Shown here piece after piece: positions 11,004-21,460 of a stretch of 64,000 nt of DNA (position 1 is the stretch's first letter; the number at the start of each line of letters is the position of its first letter). A program made the position numbers and the translations under genes. The notes below the pieces were generated by a model. The model was not told where the DNA came from, made no database searches, and worked only from the letters and a program-made list of their open reading frames with translations. The DNA is taken from positions 19,731,254 through 19,795,253 of the forward strand of contig CM033723.1 in NCBI GenBank assembly GCA_019671005.1, read 5' to 3'. The DNA is from Hibiscus mutabilis. Lineage: Eukaryota > Streptophyta > Magnoliopsida > Malvales > Malvaceae.

Positions 11004-12321
11004 TTGAAATTTTCAAAAGTTATGTGTTTTAGTCCCGTAAATGAATAGTTTACCCCCAAGAAAGATGTTTTCGTGTTACCCAGATTTTTCGTACAGAGTT
11101 TGTATTAATGGCTATAAAGCGAAAAAGTTCAGAAAAATATTTGGATAATCAGATCCAATCGAACATCCAAGATATTTTGAAGGTAGCGCAAGCTGTCAAA
11201 AAATGAAATTTGAAACATTTTGTATTCAAATGTTAGTTAGCAAGCTCGAAAGAATTAATGGATGTTCAAATTGGTCACTAAGGACCATAATGAGTTTTTG
11301 AATAGTACAAGGAAGAAAGGAAAAATATTTGGAAATTTTATATTCGAATGATTATATTAGATAGCATGTTTAAGGTATTGTTAGATTTGAATCTAACAAA
11401 TATTTTATTTTATTCATGTGATTAATGAAGTCAAGTCCTAATCAAAGAAGGTACAAGGATCTATGAAAGAAAGGATCGAGCTAGGACTTAGCGAGGCATT
11501 GTGTTAAGTGGCCAATATGAGTGCAATTGCATACATATCATGACACATTGATGTTTTATACATCATTGGGATGGCTTGCGATGAGCCTACCCAAATTTTA
11601 TTGTCATTATATTTATGTCATGGAGCATATGATTGACATATTTTAAATATGTCAAAAGTTGAATATAAATTCATGGATCACTAGTTATATACGATGTTAT
11701 ACTATGAATGTTATTTCGGGTATGAACTGCCCAATGTTAAATTATGTTGATATACATTGCCATGGATGGAATAAATATGAAATATATGCCCAAGCATGTC
11801 ATTGAGGGACATGGTATAGTTGGCATGCCGTAAATCTAGCAGCACGCTGCATACTCGGTTTAGAACTATAGTGTATATAAAGGATACTTGGTGTATATGG
11901 TTAGCACAGCCTTATAATGTGCGGATGGTAGGCACGAACTTATGTGTATTAGCCCAAATATAATGTGCATATTTGGGCTATGGTTTATTGGTTAATAAAA
12001 GATAAGCAGGTGAACAAGCTTATGAGCTTTTGGAATAAATGGCAAGTATATTGGTAAGAAATTTATATCTGGTTTATATTATGTCAATATATGATTAACA
12101 TGATGGTAATACATGTCTAGTGGTCATGATGCATTTATGCATATATAGCATATTATGACAAATGGACAAGCATGAAAGTCTTATGATATTAGCATGTAGT
12201 AAATCATTACTAATGCAATGTGAAAGTTGTTTCTTTGGCATATATATATCATGTTATATAAACATAGCCATGAAGTCGAATAAAGTTTAAATTATTGTTA
12301 TTAATTTCCTTTATTGCCTCA

Positions 12322-12337
12322 CTAAGTTCGTACTTAG
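12322..12337. other. Short perfect hairpin conserved in family 2 LTRs
   Basis: CTAAGTTCGTACTTAG forms a 6-bp stem with a 4-base loop, followed about 20 bases later by CACACGTAGG. The same hairpin (reverse complement, 49456-49471) and a close form (29603-29615) occur at the equivalent place in the H and S LTRs. Its position toward the LTR 3' part suggests an RNA structure near the transcript end (inference). Confidence 0.5.
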
Positions 12338-12645
12338 CGTGTGTTTGATTGTGCACACGTAGGTAAATCAAGATAAGAGTGAGAAGAACATTGCATCAAT
12401 ATTGGAAAGCACAACAGGTAATCACATTAATGACATCATAATTGAGATTTGATTATTATAGTGGCATGTATACTTGCTAAACCTATTTGAGTTGTGATTG
12501 GCCTTTAAAGTTCGGTAGGGTTTCATGATAATTGGCATTTCTAGAAAGATACAAAGTTAAGAGTAAACTCAGGTGATGAGTTGTATGCTAAGATAATTGA
12601 TTTATGATTGGAACTCGAATAAATAATTTATTTTGGTTTTAAATA

Positions 12646-12703
12646 AAGTTAAGCGTGCTTGGGCTGGAGAAATTTTAGGATGGGTGACCATTGAGAAGTT
12701 TTT
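12646..12703 (+). promoter_or_regulatory. 5S rRNA-like module in J LTR
   Basis: About 58 bases follow the middle and 3' half of plant 5S rRNA: AAGTTAAGCGTGCTTGGGC (A box region), a variable part, then TTTAGGATGGGTGACC (intermediate element / C box region) and a GAGAAGT tail like the 5S GGGAAGT. By eye about three quarters of positions agree with the 5S sequence as I know it. The first ~50 bases of 5S are absent, so it is not an rRNA gene. In living elements such a module could recruit TFIIIA/Pol III (known for Cassandra elements; here inference). It lies about 95 bp from the LTR's 3' edge, in the sense direction. Confidence 0.75.
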
Positions 12704-12798
12704 CTACAAAAAATTTAAATCACCCTAATTTTTTATTAAAGAAGTCGTAATATTTCCGAATCGTACCAGGTGTACGGATATGGGCAGGGGATATTACA

Positions 12799-13871
12799 AA
12801 TCACGTCTCAGATGGACGCCACACCCATAACTCCAACAAGCATTGGCCACAACAAGCGTAGGGGCCTGACCTTCCCTAGCCAAACGCGGATAATCTCGCC
12901 TCAGATGATCTCGGGATCCATAAACCCAACACGTGTTAAATGGAGCTCTAACCTGGGCACCTTGTCCCTGGACTCCACATCTAACAACACCTCCGCAATG
13001 CCTCGGCTCCGGGCGAAACCTTCGATCACGGTGTCTCTTGGCCTGACCACCGCCACTACTAGAATCAGCCGCCCTCTTACCAGAGTTAAAGCCCCGAGAC
13101 CTAGAAGCCATACCCAGATTCTTCTCACAACATCCTTAGCCCGCGAAACCAACACATCAAAATCTGTGTAATCAGTAGCAAGCATGTATGTCTTAACCTC
13201 CTACACAAGCCCGTAGCAAAAATTATCACATCCCATACGCTCATCAGAAACTAACTCAAGTGCATACACCTCATGAACTGCACTTCGTACTCCGCAACAG
13301 ACATACTGCCCTGCACCAAAGCCATAAACTCACGCTTCCTATCGTCCTGATATCGGACTCCCAAGTACTTCTTTCGGAAAGCACCACAAAAGAACTCCCA
13401 GATTACATCCCCAGTCACCATACCGGATATCGTGGTAGTCCACCATGTATATGCATCAACTTATAACAGGGACACAGCACAGCCCAGCTTACGAGCATCA
13501 GAACAGCCCATTTGGCCTAGTATCCTCTCAGTACTGGCCAACCATCCCTCAGAAGCCTCAGGTGACAAACCTCAGAACTCAACTCCGCCCAAACTTCGAA
13601 GATGCTCTAGCGGCAAACCCTGCCCAACTACTGGTGGTGCCGACACATGAACACCCACAATTGCTGCTTGAAAAGCACCGATCATGGCCTGAATCAACAA
13701 CGCCATACCACCCATCCCTGGCTCAACTGGCGCAGGTGGTACATGCTCCACTACCTCAGGTGGATTAGGTGGGGGTGGTGGCAACCCTCTAGGAGGTATA
13801 ACATTCTCCTCAATCTCATGCCCAGTGGCAGCAGTAATCATACCATATCGCAACTCTCTCCTCTGTCCCAT
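12799..13871 (-). pseudogene. Element C: gag (capsid and zinc knuckles), right of the J insertion
   Basis: The likely start is at 13871 (MGQRRELRYGM), downstream of the primer-binding site. N-terminal proline-rich part (GLPPPPPNPPEVVEHVPPAP), then FQAAIVGVHVSAPPVVGQGLP, the capsid region (frames broken between 13200 and 13560), and LATDYTDFDVLVSRAKD. Then comes a zinc-knuckle region. CWVYGSRDHLRRDYP and, about 15 residues on, CWSYGCGVHLRRD look like a tandem duplication of one knuckle; both lack the second cysteine (YG for CG). J interrupts the second. Gag forms the particle core and binds RNA; this copy has several frameshifts and is dead. Confidence 0.82.
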
Positions 13872-14127
13872 CGTGCAAACAATATATCTTAGGCATGATA
13901 ATCATTCAATTACAAAACAATTAGGCCAGCTTCAAGCAGGGATCCAATACTTCCATTTCAAAATCATAATATTTCAGACTATAATAATAAGTATATGGGT
14001 CTCCCAAATTCCCCCAACATGGCATAAAGCGACCACCGTGCATATTAAAATCACCATGCATATCAAACATGAGATAACAACTCACAATAACATCACAATA
14101 ATCAAACCAACTCCAAACCATCGCAAA

Positions 14128-14143
14128 CCTGGCTCTGATACCA
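14128..14143 (-). other. Element C primer-binding site (initiator tRNA-Met type)
   Basis: The minus strand reads TGGTATCAGAGCCAGG, complementary to the 3' end of plant initiator tRNA-Met, five bases (TATGG) after the LTR edge. It primes minus-strand cDNA synthesis. This is the best preserved PBS in the window. Confidence 0.9.
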
Positions 14144-14148
14144 CCATA

Positions 14149-15423
14149 TGTACCCCCTCGACCCGGCCTAGTTGCAAGACCGAACCGAGCGAGCTACATT
14201 AGGTTTACCGAAGTAAACCATAAAGAATTAAGCCTGAAACCTGACCTTTTTTTCTTTTATCATATCCAAATGCAAAAATTTTATCCCATGTGTATACTAA
14301 TTTCTCGTGAAAACCTAACTTAATCGGGCGTCGAATTGACATCCAATTGGTCATATATACGATTAAAGGACCAAATTGCAAATTCTAAAAATTACGACGA
14401 CTTAGCCCAATTTTAAGTTACCATCCTTTAATTAGATAGGTTACATGCTTACACATCAAAAATCAACTCAAAACGATCATCCAAACTTATTCAATTGCAT
14501 CCATAATATTTAGGGACCAAAACGCAAGAGACCATAAACTGAAATCCATGACATTACCTATAAAAACAACCACCAGTACTGATACAATCTCAGCCGTATC
14601 AATACGGTGTAGCCACCCATACCAGTACACAGTGTACCGTACCGGTACACTACGTCAGCTTGCAAAATATTAAAACCGTACCGGCACGAGCCCTTACTAT
14701 TCTGGTACACGAGTTTTTCCCAAAATGTAACTTTCCAATAACGAATTCCCGTACTGATACACCTTACCCTGTACCGGTACGTCAAGCTTGAATTGCTTAT
14801 CTGTACCAGTACTCACATACCTGTACCGATGCTGAACGTCCTGTTTTGCCTATCCGTTCCGATATGGTCCATTGCGTACCGGCACGTATAGGCCTGTAAT
14901 GTCATTTTCTACTGGTTTAACATTGTTTCAACCTTACCAAAACATTCTAACATGCTCCTAAAACACCACCAACACAATTTCGAATTAGACCACAATATAA
15001 CATCACATATTCAACATCAATTTACGACATCTTCCATCAAATGTAAATCTATAGGCATGCAACCTAGAAAACCATTCAAGTAAGACATGAAACTCCAAAC
15101 CATCACCAAAATCAAACCATAAAGGCCATTTACAACTCAAGAGCAGCAAGACAAACTTGCTCAAACAGGGAGTTCAACAAAACATCTCCAAAATAACAAC
15201 AGAAACCCCATTGCCCTTATTACTTATAGTCTAACTCAAAAGATACTTTGTTTACCAAGTCTTGTACCGATCCCTTACTTCTCGTTGCCTTCCAAGCTTT
15301 TAATTCTCTGCGTTGATGGACAAAGAGAGCGTAAGCACACTAGGCTTAGTGATGGGTGCTCAAAAACATCACACCATCAATGCATTAAAACCATTTCTCA
15401 ATATTACATTGAAATTCCATTTC
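14149..15423 (-). repeat. Element C 5' LTR, proximal 1.3 kb only
   Basis: It begins at 14149 with TGTACCCC (one A lost from TGTAAC) and matches C's 3' LTR from 2654 to at least 3500, including the GTAC cluster at 14575-14890. Near 15330 it has GAGAGCGTAAGCAC and CACTAGGCTTAGTG, a short palindrome shared with other family 1 LTRs. At 15423 it is cut by the edge of element D. The distal half is not in the window. Confidence 0.88.
14575..14890. repeat. GTAC-motif cluster in C 5' LTR
   Basis: The same palindromic motif series as at 3075-3400 (GTACCGGTAC, GTACCGGCAC, ACCAGTAC and similar), more degraded. The two LTRs of C were identical at insertion, so their differences measure later decay of the motif. 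Confidence 0.75.
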
Positions 15424-15849
15424 TATAACCCCCTCGACCCGACCTAGTCGCAAGACCGAACCGAGCAAGCTACATTAGGTTTACCGAAGTAAACTGGGAA
15501 AACGAAACCTAAAATGTGGCCATTTTTTTCTTTTATCTTGTCTAGATGCATTATTACTTTCCTATATGTACATACTGCTCACATGTGAAGACTCTTCTCA
15601 ATCAGGCATCGAAACGATATCCAATTGGACTCAATCATAATTTAGGGACCAAATTGCAATTTCAACAAAAATCAAGGACTTTACCCAATTTTATGTTACC
15701 ATCCTTTAATTAAATATATTCCAAGCTTACATGTCAAAAATCAACTTAATACGATCATCCATGCTCATTCAATTGGTAAAACAAGACCTAGGGACTAAAA
15801 GGAAAGAAACTATAACTGCCTTTCCATGACATTAACATAAATAACTGAC

Positions 15850-16130
15850 TCCATATCGATACACTAAGGCCTGTATCGATACGGTATTGCAAATTTGTTT
15901 GGGTACGGCAAGCACCGTACCGGTACGCCACATAGAATACACAAATCTTATTTAATTTCTTAATAAACCGTACCGATACGGTCATCCAGTGTTTCAGTAC
16001 ACGGGCTCGTTCCAAAAAAGTGAATTTCCAGTAGAAATTAAGCGTATCGAAATGCCTAAACCCGTACCGAAACACCATGCCAAAAATTGCCTAGCCGTAC
16101 CGATACGGTCACTCGCGTATCGGTACGTTT
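15850..16130. repeat. GTAC-motif cluster in D 3' LTR
   Basis: Repeated CCGTACCGATACGG, CGTACCGGTACG and TATCGATACG motifs in about 280 bp, as in the other family 1 LTRs. Here the GTACCGATACGG form dominates and several copies are extended palindromes. Confidence 0.78.
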
Positions 16131-16583
16131 GGGCCTATAATGTCAAATTTAGCTGGTTTTTCACTCGAATCTAGATGCATTTGGGTCCTAACAACTTGCA
16201 TACATGCATACAAACATTCATAAACATATAAACTCACATTCAAACCAAGGTCAAACAACCACATTAAACTCAAGCTCCCAAAGGCCCACTCTAGAGGCAT
16301 GCTTCCTAATCCACTTTAACAAACATGTCAAAATGCAAATTAAGTTATTCTCAGCATAAGCAGCATGTCAACACAACCAACTCAGCATAATAGACTTGTT
16401 CAAACCATCACAACATGGCAATCAACAAGGAAGCTCTGGATGCATACCTAAGCAACCAATCATCCACAATTATAAGCATGGGTTAACATCAAACTTAAGA
16501 AAATCAAACCATCCTCAATATCTAGCATAGAAACATACTTAAAATCCATAAGGAAACAGAATTACAACTCCCAAAAACCATGG

Positions 16584-16812
16584 TAAACACATTGCCTTAT
16601 TAACCGGAAACATGAACCGAGTTCGTACTCAAACTTGTAAATGTCCTTGGATCACTCAGCCTTGCATCTTGCTGCCCCGAACCTTAATGTTCTGCATCAT
16701 TAGGAAAAAGAGAGCATGGTTAAGCCGCATGATAAACACATTGCCTTATTAACCGGAAACATGAACCGAGTTCATACTCAAACTTGTAAATGTCCTTGGA
16801 TCACTCAGCCTT
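16584..16812. repeat. 80-bp direct duplication in D LTR
   Basis: Copies at 16584-16663 and 16733-16812 differ by about one base. They start AAACACATTGCCTTATTAAC and end GGATCACTCAGCCTT. Between them is a purine-rich stretch (GGAAAAAGAGAGCATGG) common to family 1 LTRs. Near-identity means the duplication is much younger than the element. Confidence 0.85.
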
Positions 16813-16892
16813 TCTCATATATTGACAATTATAGTAACCTAGATAGACTACCTCTATCCTATACATGTTGGATATACGGATCTCTCATACCA

Positions 16893-17071
16893 TGCCTAGT
16901 TAAGCCGCATGATATCCCAAACCTTGCCTAGTTAAACCGCAATATTTGACACCCTCGCCTAGTTAAACCGCGAGTTCCCACCCTTGCCTAGTTAAACCGC
17001 AAGTGTACCGACCTTGCCTAGTTAAACCGCAAGACCATCATCAATTTGGGTTGCCTAGTTAAACCGCATGC
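16893..17071. repeat. Minisatellite, core TGCCTAGTTAAACCGCA, in D LTR
   Basis: Six copies of the conserved 17-base core are separated by 10-20 variable bases (unit about 28-38 bp). The reverse complement of the same core recurs in both LTRs of E at the same relative place, with seven and five copies. Confidence 0.85.
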
Positions 17072-17986
17072 CCCAAATGAGGTCCCCAACAGTCCGAGTG
17101 GCCTTAATATCCAAAAACCCTTTCCCAACATCCTTTTACTTCCAGCAAAGATTAAACTCGAATATCATCACAAAAACTCAAATCTGACAACCTAAACAAT
17201 TAGAGATCCAAGAGTTTCGGGATCCTATTGATAAAAACAACTTATCAAGAACATAATACATCCAAAATATGTATTAAGTCAATCTTAAACATTGGAAATC
17301 AGATCCATATCGAAAATTACCTTGTTACATCAATTTTACCTAATTTACTCAATTAAACATTGATAAATCATTAAAATCAGTTTACAATCAATAAATCAAG
17401 GATCAAATACTTGGGAATTTCAGTAATGAACCATACAATAGAGGAGATCATAGACCTTACCCCTATTGTGAGATTTCTCCCTCAATTGGTTTGATAAAAG
17501 CTAAGAAAACACAATATTTAGATGAGATTTTGTAAAAACAATATTAATTAATCAATTACCAATCATAAAAACAAGTTAAAAGACTTTTCACCTCTAGATT
17601 TTGATGAAAACTTGATTGTTTGGCTGAGGAGAGAATGAAGAGAAAAAGTTGAGAGAAAAGTTACGTGAATTTTCTTTAAAGAACTTTAAAACACATGTTA
17701 AAATATCTTTAATTAAGGGAGAAATCATCAGAAAAAACTTGGTAAAATAGCTCCTTAAAGATTCTAAGAATTTAACCCTTTTCATTTTAGTCATCTTTAA
17801 AAACAGTTTTCAAAACTTCCATTTTGGTCACCAGCCAAAATGTCCGATTTCCAAATCTTATTTTCCAAAATTGATTGAACTGTTATCCTTAATATTTAAC
17901 CTATTAAATCCCGAAACTCTAATACCGGTCCACCGGACCTCCAAACCAACATTTAAAACATCTAAGCCCAAAATCGGGGTGTTACA

Positions 17987-18010
17987 ACTCTCCCCCACTT
18001 ATGAAATTCT
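17987..18010 (-). other. Element D polypurine tract
   Basis: The minus strand reads TTTCATAAGTGGGGGAGAGT next to the LTR start TGTAACACC. Same site and form as in C, F and K. Confidence 0.75.
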
Positions 18011-19330
18011 GTTCTTGAAATTACCTAGAGGAAAAAAATGGAAATTGCTCCATCATATCCGCCTTGCTTTCCCAAGTGCCTTCCTCAACACCTCGGTGAC
18101 GCCACAAGACCTTCACAAGATCAATCATCTTACCACGAAGAACTTTACTACTGGAATCAAGGATCTCCACCGGTTCCTCATCATAGGAAAAATCTGGCCT
18201 CAACTCTATATGCTCCACCGGCATAACATGCGAAGGATCCGACCGAGACCTCCGTAACATAGATACATGGAACACATCATGTATTTTCTCCAGCGCGGGA
18301 AGCAACCTCAACCGATAAGCCACAGGACCTACATGCTCAATAACCTCGTATGGTCCAATAAACCTCGGACTAAGCTTACCCTTACGTTTGAATCTCGTCA
18401 CCTTTTTCCATGGTGACATTTTCAAGAATACACGATCGCCTGCCGCATATTCAATTTCCCTACGCTTTAAATCCGCGTAAGACTTCTACCGATCTGCAAC
18501 TACTTTCAAGCAATCGCACACAAGCTTTACCTTTTCATCCGTGTCCTTCAACATATTTAGTAAGGTAACATGCTTTTCCCCTACCTCAGCCCAACATAAG
18601 GGCGTACTAGACCTCTGTCCATACAACACCTTATATGGTGCCATCTGTATACTCGCTTGGTAGCTATTGTTATATGCAAACTCAACTAAAGGTAAATGCT
18701 TCTCCCAGGTTCCTTGAAACTCGATAATACAATACCTTAGCATATTCTCCAAAACCTGGATAACCCGCTCAGACTGCTCATCCGTCTAGGGGTGATACGC
18801 GATGCTAAAACTCAACCTTGACCCCAAAGCCTGGTGTAAACTTTTCCAGAACCTTACCGTAAACCTTGGATCTCTATCAGACACAATGGACTTAGGTACC
18901 CCATGCAAGCATACAATCTCAGCAATATACAGATTTTCTAGTTTGTCCAAAGTATTTGTCGTGTGCACTGGTAAGAAATGTGCACACTTCGTAAACTGAT
19001 CAGCAACCACCCAAATGGAACCCTTTTTAGCTGGTGTCAACGGCAGCCCCGTCACAAAGTCCATGGTGATTCTCTTTTATTTCCATTATGGAATTTTCAG
19101 CGGTTGCAACAACCATATGAAAACTGATGTTCAACCTTGACTCGCTGACACACCATACACTTGGAAACAAACTCGGCCACATCCTTGTTCAACCCAACCA
19201 GTAGTATGCCTCCTTCAACCCACGATACATCTTAACACTACCGGGATGCATAGCAAAATGACTAGAATAAGCCTCCGTCAAAATAGTGTGCCTCAACTCC
19301 AGATCATCCGACACCATTATTCGACCCTTG
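18011..19330 (-). pseudogene. Element D: integrase with chromodomain
   Basis: Reading down: HFAMHPGSVKMYRGLKEAYYW (zinc-binding region), MDFVTGLPLTPAKKGS (first catalytic Asp), IVSDRDPRFTVRFWKSLHQA (second), a stop, QSERVIQVLENML (Glu), FAYNNSYQASIQMAPYKVLYG, then an open frame of 134 codons (18425-18021) with SPWKKVTRFKRKGKLSPRFIG, LEKIHDVFHVSMLRRSRSDPS and the chromodomain LVKVLWRHRGVEEGTWESKAD. All three catalytic residues are visible, but stops (for example at about 18788 and 18485) and frameshifts near 19065-19190 kill it. Confidence 0.9.
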
Positions 19331-19990
19331 AAACACAAAACTCCATCATCATCAAAATGAAAATTCGTCGGATTACCTTCTGATATGTCCTTAACATGCT
19401 CAACCAAATAATCATCATACGGTTGTTTAGCTTTGATCAACTGTGACATTGTAGGCTTAACTTGCAGTTCGGCCAACAAACCACATTCCCGTGTCACACT
19501 CAACCTTGCAAGCATAGCTCTAAGCTCAACTGCAACCTTACGACTCAATGCATCTGCAACCACATTGGCTTTACCAAGATGATACTCAATTGTCAAGTTG
19601 TAATCTTTTAGCAACTCCAACCATCTACGTTACCTAAGATTCAAATCTTTCTGAGAAATCAAATACTTCAAACCCTTATAATCCGTGAAAACAACACATT
19701 TCTTACCATAGAGATAATGTCTCTAAATTTTCAAAGCAAAAACCATAGCCTTAAGCTCCAGATCATGAGTTGGATAGTTGCGCTCATGAACTTTCAACTG
19801 CCTCGACGCATAGGACACAACATTACCATCTTGTATTAGCACACAACCCAATCCAAAAGATGATGCATCGCAATAAACCACAAACTTTTTCCCTAATTCC
19901 GTTAAATCAACACAGGAGCATGTGTCAAAACCTCCTTCAACTTCTCAAAACTATCCTGCTGCCTCTCCGTCTGCACATAAGGAACACTCT
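19331..19990 (-). pseudogene. Element D: RNase H domain and linker
   Basis: RNase H blocks lie across frames: FEKLKEVLTHAPVLI near 19930, SDASSFGLGCVLIQ near 19860, RNYPTHDLELKAMVFALKI near 19740-19790, FTDYKGLKYLISQKDLNLR near 19630-19690, and EYHLGKANVVADALSRK near 19560. Next comes the linker with LLAELQVKPTMSQLIKAKQ. A stop after LKI and another near 19625 interrupt it. Confidence 0.85.
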
Positions 19991-20960
19991 TTTGCTACAA
20001 CTTTGTTAACGCTGCTGCAATACTCGAAAACCCCTCAACAAAATGGCGATAATAACCATCCAACCCAAGAAAACTACGCACCTCCGATACAGATTTAGGT
20101 TGTTTCCAATTTAGAATAGCCTCAATTTTTTGTGGATCAACACGAATACCCTCCGCGGAAACCACATGCCCAAGGAACATTACTTCCTTAAGCCAAAACT
20201 CACACTTGCTCAGCTTAGCATACAACTGATTATCCTTTAACGCTTGTAACACAATCCGCAAATGCCAATCATGTTCCTCCTCGGTACGTGAGTATACGAG
20301 AATGTCATCTATGAACACTACAACAAACTGATCAAGATATTCATGGAACACCCTATTCATCATATCCATGAACGCAACCCGGGCATTTGTCAAACCAAAA
20401 GGCATGACCAGAAACTCATAATGTCCATACCTCGTACGGAACGCGGTCTTATGCACATCTTCATCCTTAACCTTTAGCTGATAATACCCCGATCTCAAAT
20501 CTATCTTGGAAAACACTACTACCCCATGTAACTAAACGAACAAGTCATCAATTCGTGGGAACAAATACTTGTTTTTCACCGTTAACTTATTCAACTACTG
20601 GTAATCAATTCACATATGCATCGTAACATCCTTCTTCTTCACAAAGAGAACAGAAGCATCCCAAGGAGAAAAACTCGATCGAATGAACCTATGATCCAAC
20701 AACTCCCAAAACTATGACTTCAACTCCTTCAATTCCTTCGATGCCATCCTATAAGGAGCAATGGACACCGGTGTCGTACCCGCAAACAATTCAATACCGA
20801 ACTCCACCTCTCTATCCGACGGTAAACCTAGCAACTCTTCAAGAAAAACCTCCAAAAAATTACAAACAGCCCAAATGTGCTGCACTCGAACACCCTTAGC
20901 TTCAGGATTCATCACAATAGCCAAATAAGCTTGGCAACCTCCTTGCATCATTTTTTCCGC
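19991..20960 (-). pseudogene. Element D: reverse transcriptase
   Basis: The longest intact RT piece in the window is 173 codons (20516-19995): KIDLRSGYYQLKVKDEDVHK, YEFLVMPFGLTNARVAF, VVVFIDDILVYSRTEEEHDW with the catalytic FIDD, LYAKLSKCEFWLKEVMFLGH and the thumb block VSEVRSFLGLDGYYRHFVEG. Upstream, ELLGLPSDREVEFGIELF and APYRMASKELKELKS are in place, but the LNKLTVKN region has several stops (20520-20610). Not functional. Confidence 0.9.
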
Positions 20961-21460
20961 CTAGGTAGCCGAAACAACATTAGACAAGAACTTTACATTC
21001 TCGCCAACCATCACAACTTCATAATTGTTAGCTAACCTCAAAGAAATCCTTTTGGATTCACAATTGACAATCGCCTTGTGCTCACTCAACCAATCCATAC
21101 CCAAAATGATATCAAAACCATGGAATGACAACTCCATCAGATCTGCGACAAACTCATGACCTTACACAATCAAAAGACACCGCCTATACAACTTTCTAGT
21201 AGTAACCGTCTCACCAAAAGAACTAGTTACTAACATACCAACATCAAGGATTTTAACAGGAACATTCAACAATGACGCATGTTCACTCAACATGTATGAA
21301 TGAGTAGACCCCGAATCAATCAAAGATAATAATGACAAGGATTGCAAAGTAAAGGTACCTGCGATCATATCCGTGTCATTACGACCCTCAAGGTGAGCAA
21401 AGACCCAAGTCGGTCCACCACCCTTTGGTCTCACCGCTGTGGCATAAGCCAAACCCCTTT
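20961..21460 (-). pseudogene. Element D: aspartic protease
   Basis: The N-terminal part is open (21452-21162): GTFTLQSLSLLSLIDSGSTH with the catalytic DSG, SEHASLLNVPVKILDVGMLV and GETVTTRKLYRRC. A stop near 21160 precedes the conserved FHGFDIILGMDWLSEHK block (21060-21120). Then VMVGENVKFLSN-like linker and a stop near 20962 follow. Retropepsin of the Gag-Pol polyprotein. Confidence 0.87.

Larger units (their letters stand above)
9166..12798 (+). mobile_element. Element J: decayed family 2 Ty3/gypsy remnant inside C's gag
   Basis: A plus-strand element with a gag zinc-knuckle remnant, pieces of RT, RNase H and integrase/chromodomain, a polypurine tract and a 3' LTR. No 5' LTR is seen. Most of RT and the integrase core are deleted. 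It is the most mutated element here, with stops in all frames and no long open frame. The right LTR end (GGGGATATTACA) joins C's gag at 12798/12799. I find no target duplication, and a dozen bases of C's gag appear to be missing at the junction, so the left end was probably lost in a later deletion. Confidence 0.75.
11004..12798 (+). repeat. Element J 3' LTR, first part deleted
   Basis: It follows the polypurine tract. The stretch TTTTCAAAAGTTATGTG through CCCGTAAATGAATAG (11013-11050) matches H's LTR from about 100 bases inside its start, so roughly the first 100 bases are missing. The block at 12316-12360, GCCTCACTAAGTTCGTACTT, then CACACGTAGG, matches the H and S LTRs. The final ~430 bp differ from H and S and carry the 5S-like module close to the end. 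The right edge GGGGATATTACA is at 12798. AT-rich, non-coding. Confidence 0.7.
2654..15423 (-). mobile_element. Element C: Ty3/gypsy chromovirus, family 1, interrupted by J and D
   Basis: A nearly full-length but dead LTR retrotransposon on the minus strand: 5' LTR (14149-15423, rest lost), Met-type primer-binding site, gag (split), PR, RT, RH, INT with chromodomain, polypurine tract and 3' LTR (2654-5622). It sits inside B's integrase. Element J (9166-12798, opposite strand) is inserted in its gag and element D (from 15424) in its 5' LTR. The distal end of the 5' LTR and the B sequence beyond it are absent because D is truncated at 22735. No target duplication can therefore be tested; the left flank is GTTGT (2649-2653). 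Confidence 0.88.
15424..17986 (-). repeat. Element D 3' LTR (2,563 bp)
   Basis: Outer edge TATAACCCC at 15424 (TGTAAC with one change); inner edge GGTGTTACA ending at 17986, followed by the polypurine tract. Contains a GTAC cluster (15850-16130), an 80-bp segment present twice (16584-16663 and 16733-16812) and a minisatellite (16893-17071). Non-coding. Confidence 0.9.

Noticed and set aside
12646..12703. A true 5S rRNA gene
   Set aside because: Only about half of 5S is present, without the 5' part or a T-run terminator at the right place; the same block recurs in two other LTRs, so it is an LTR component.
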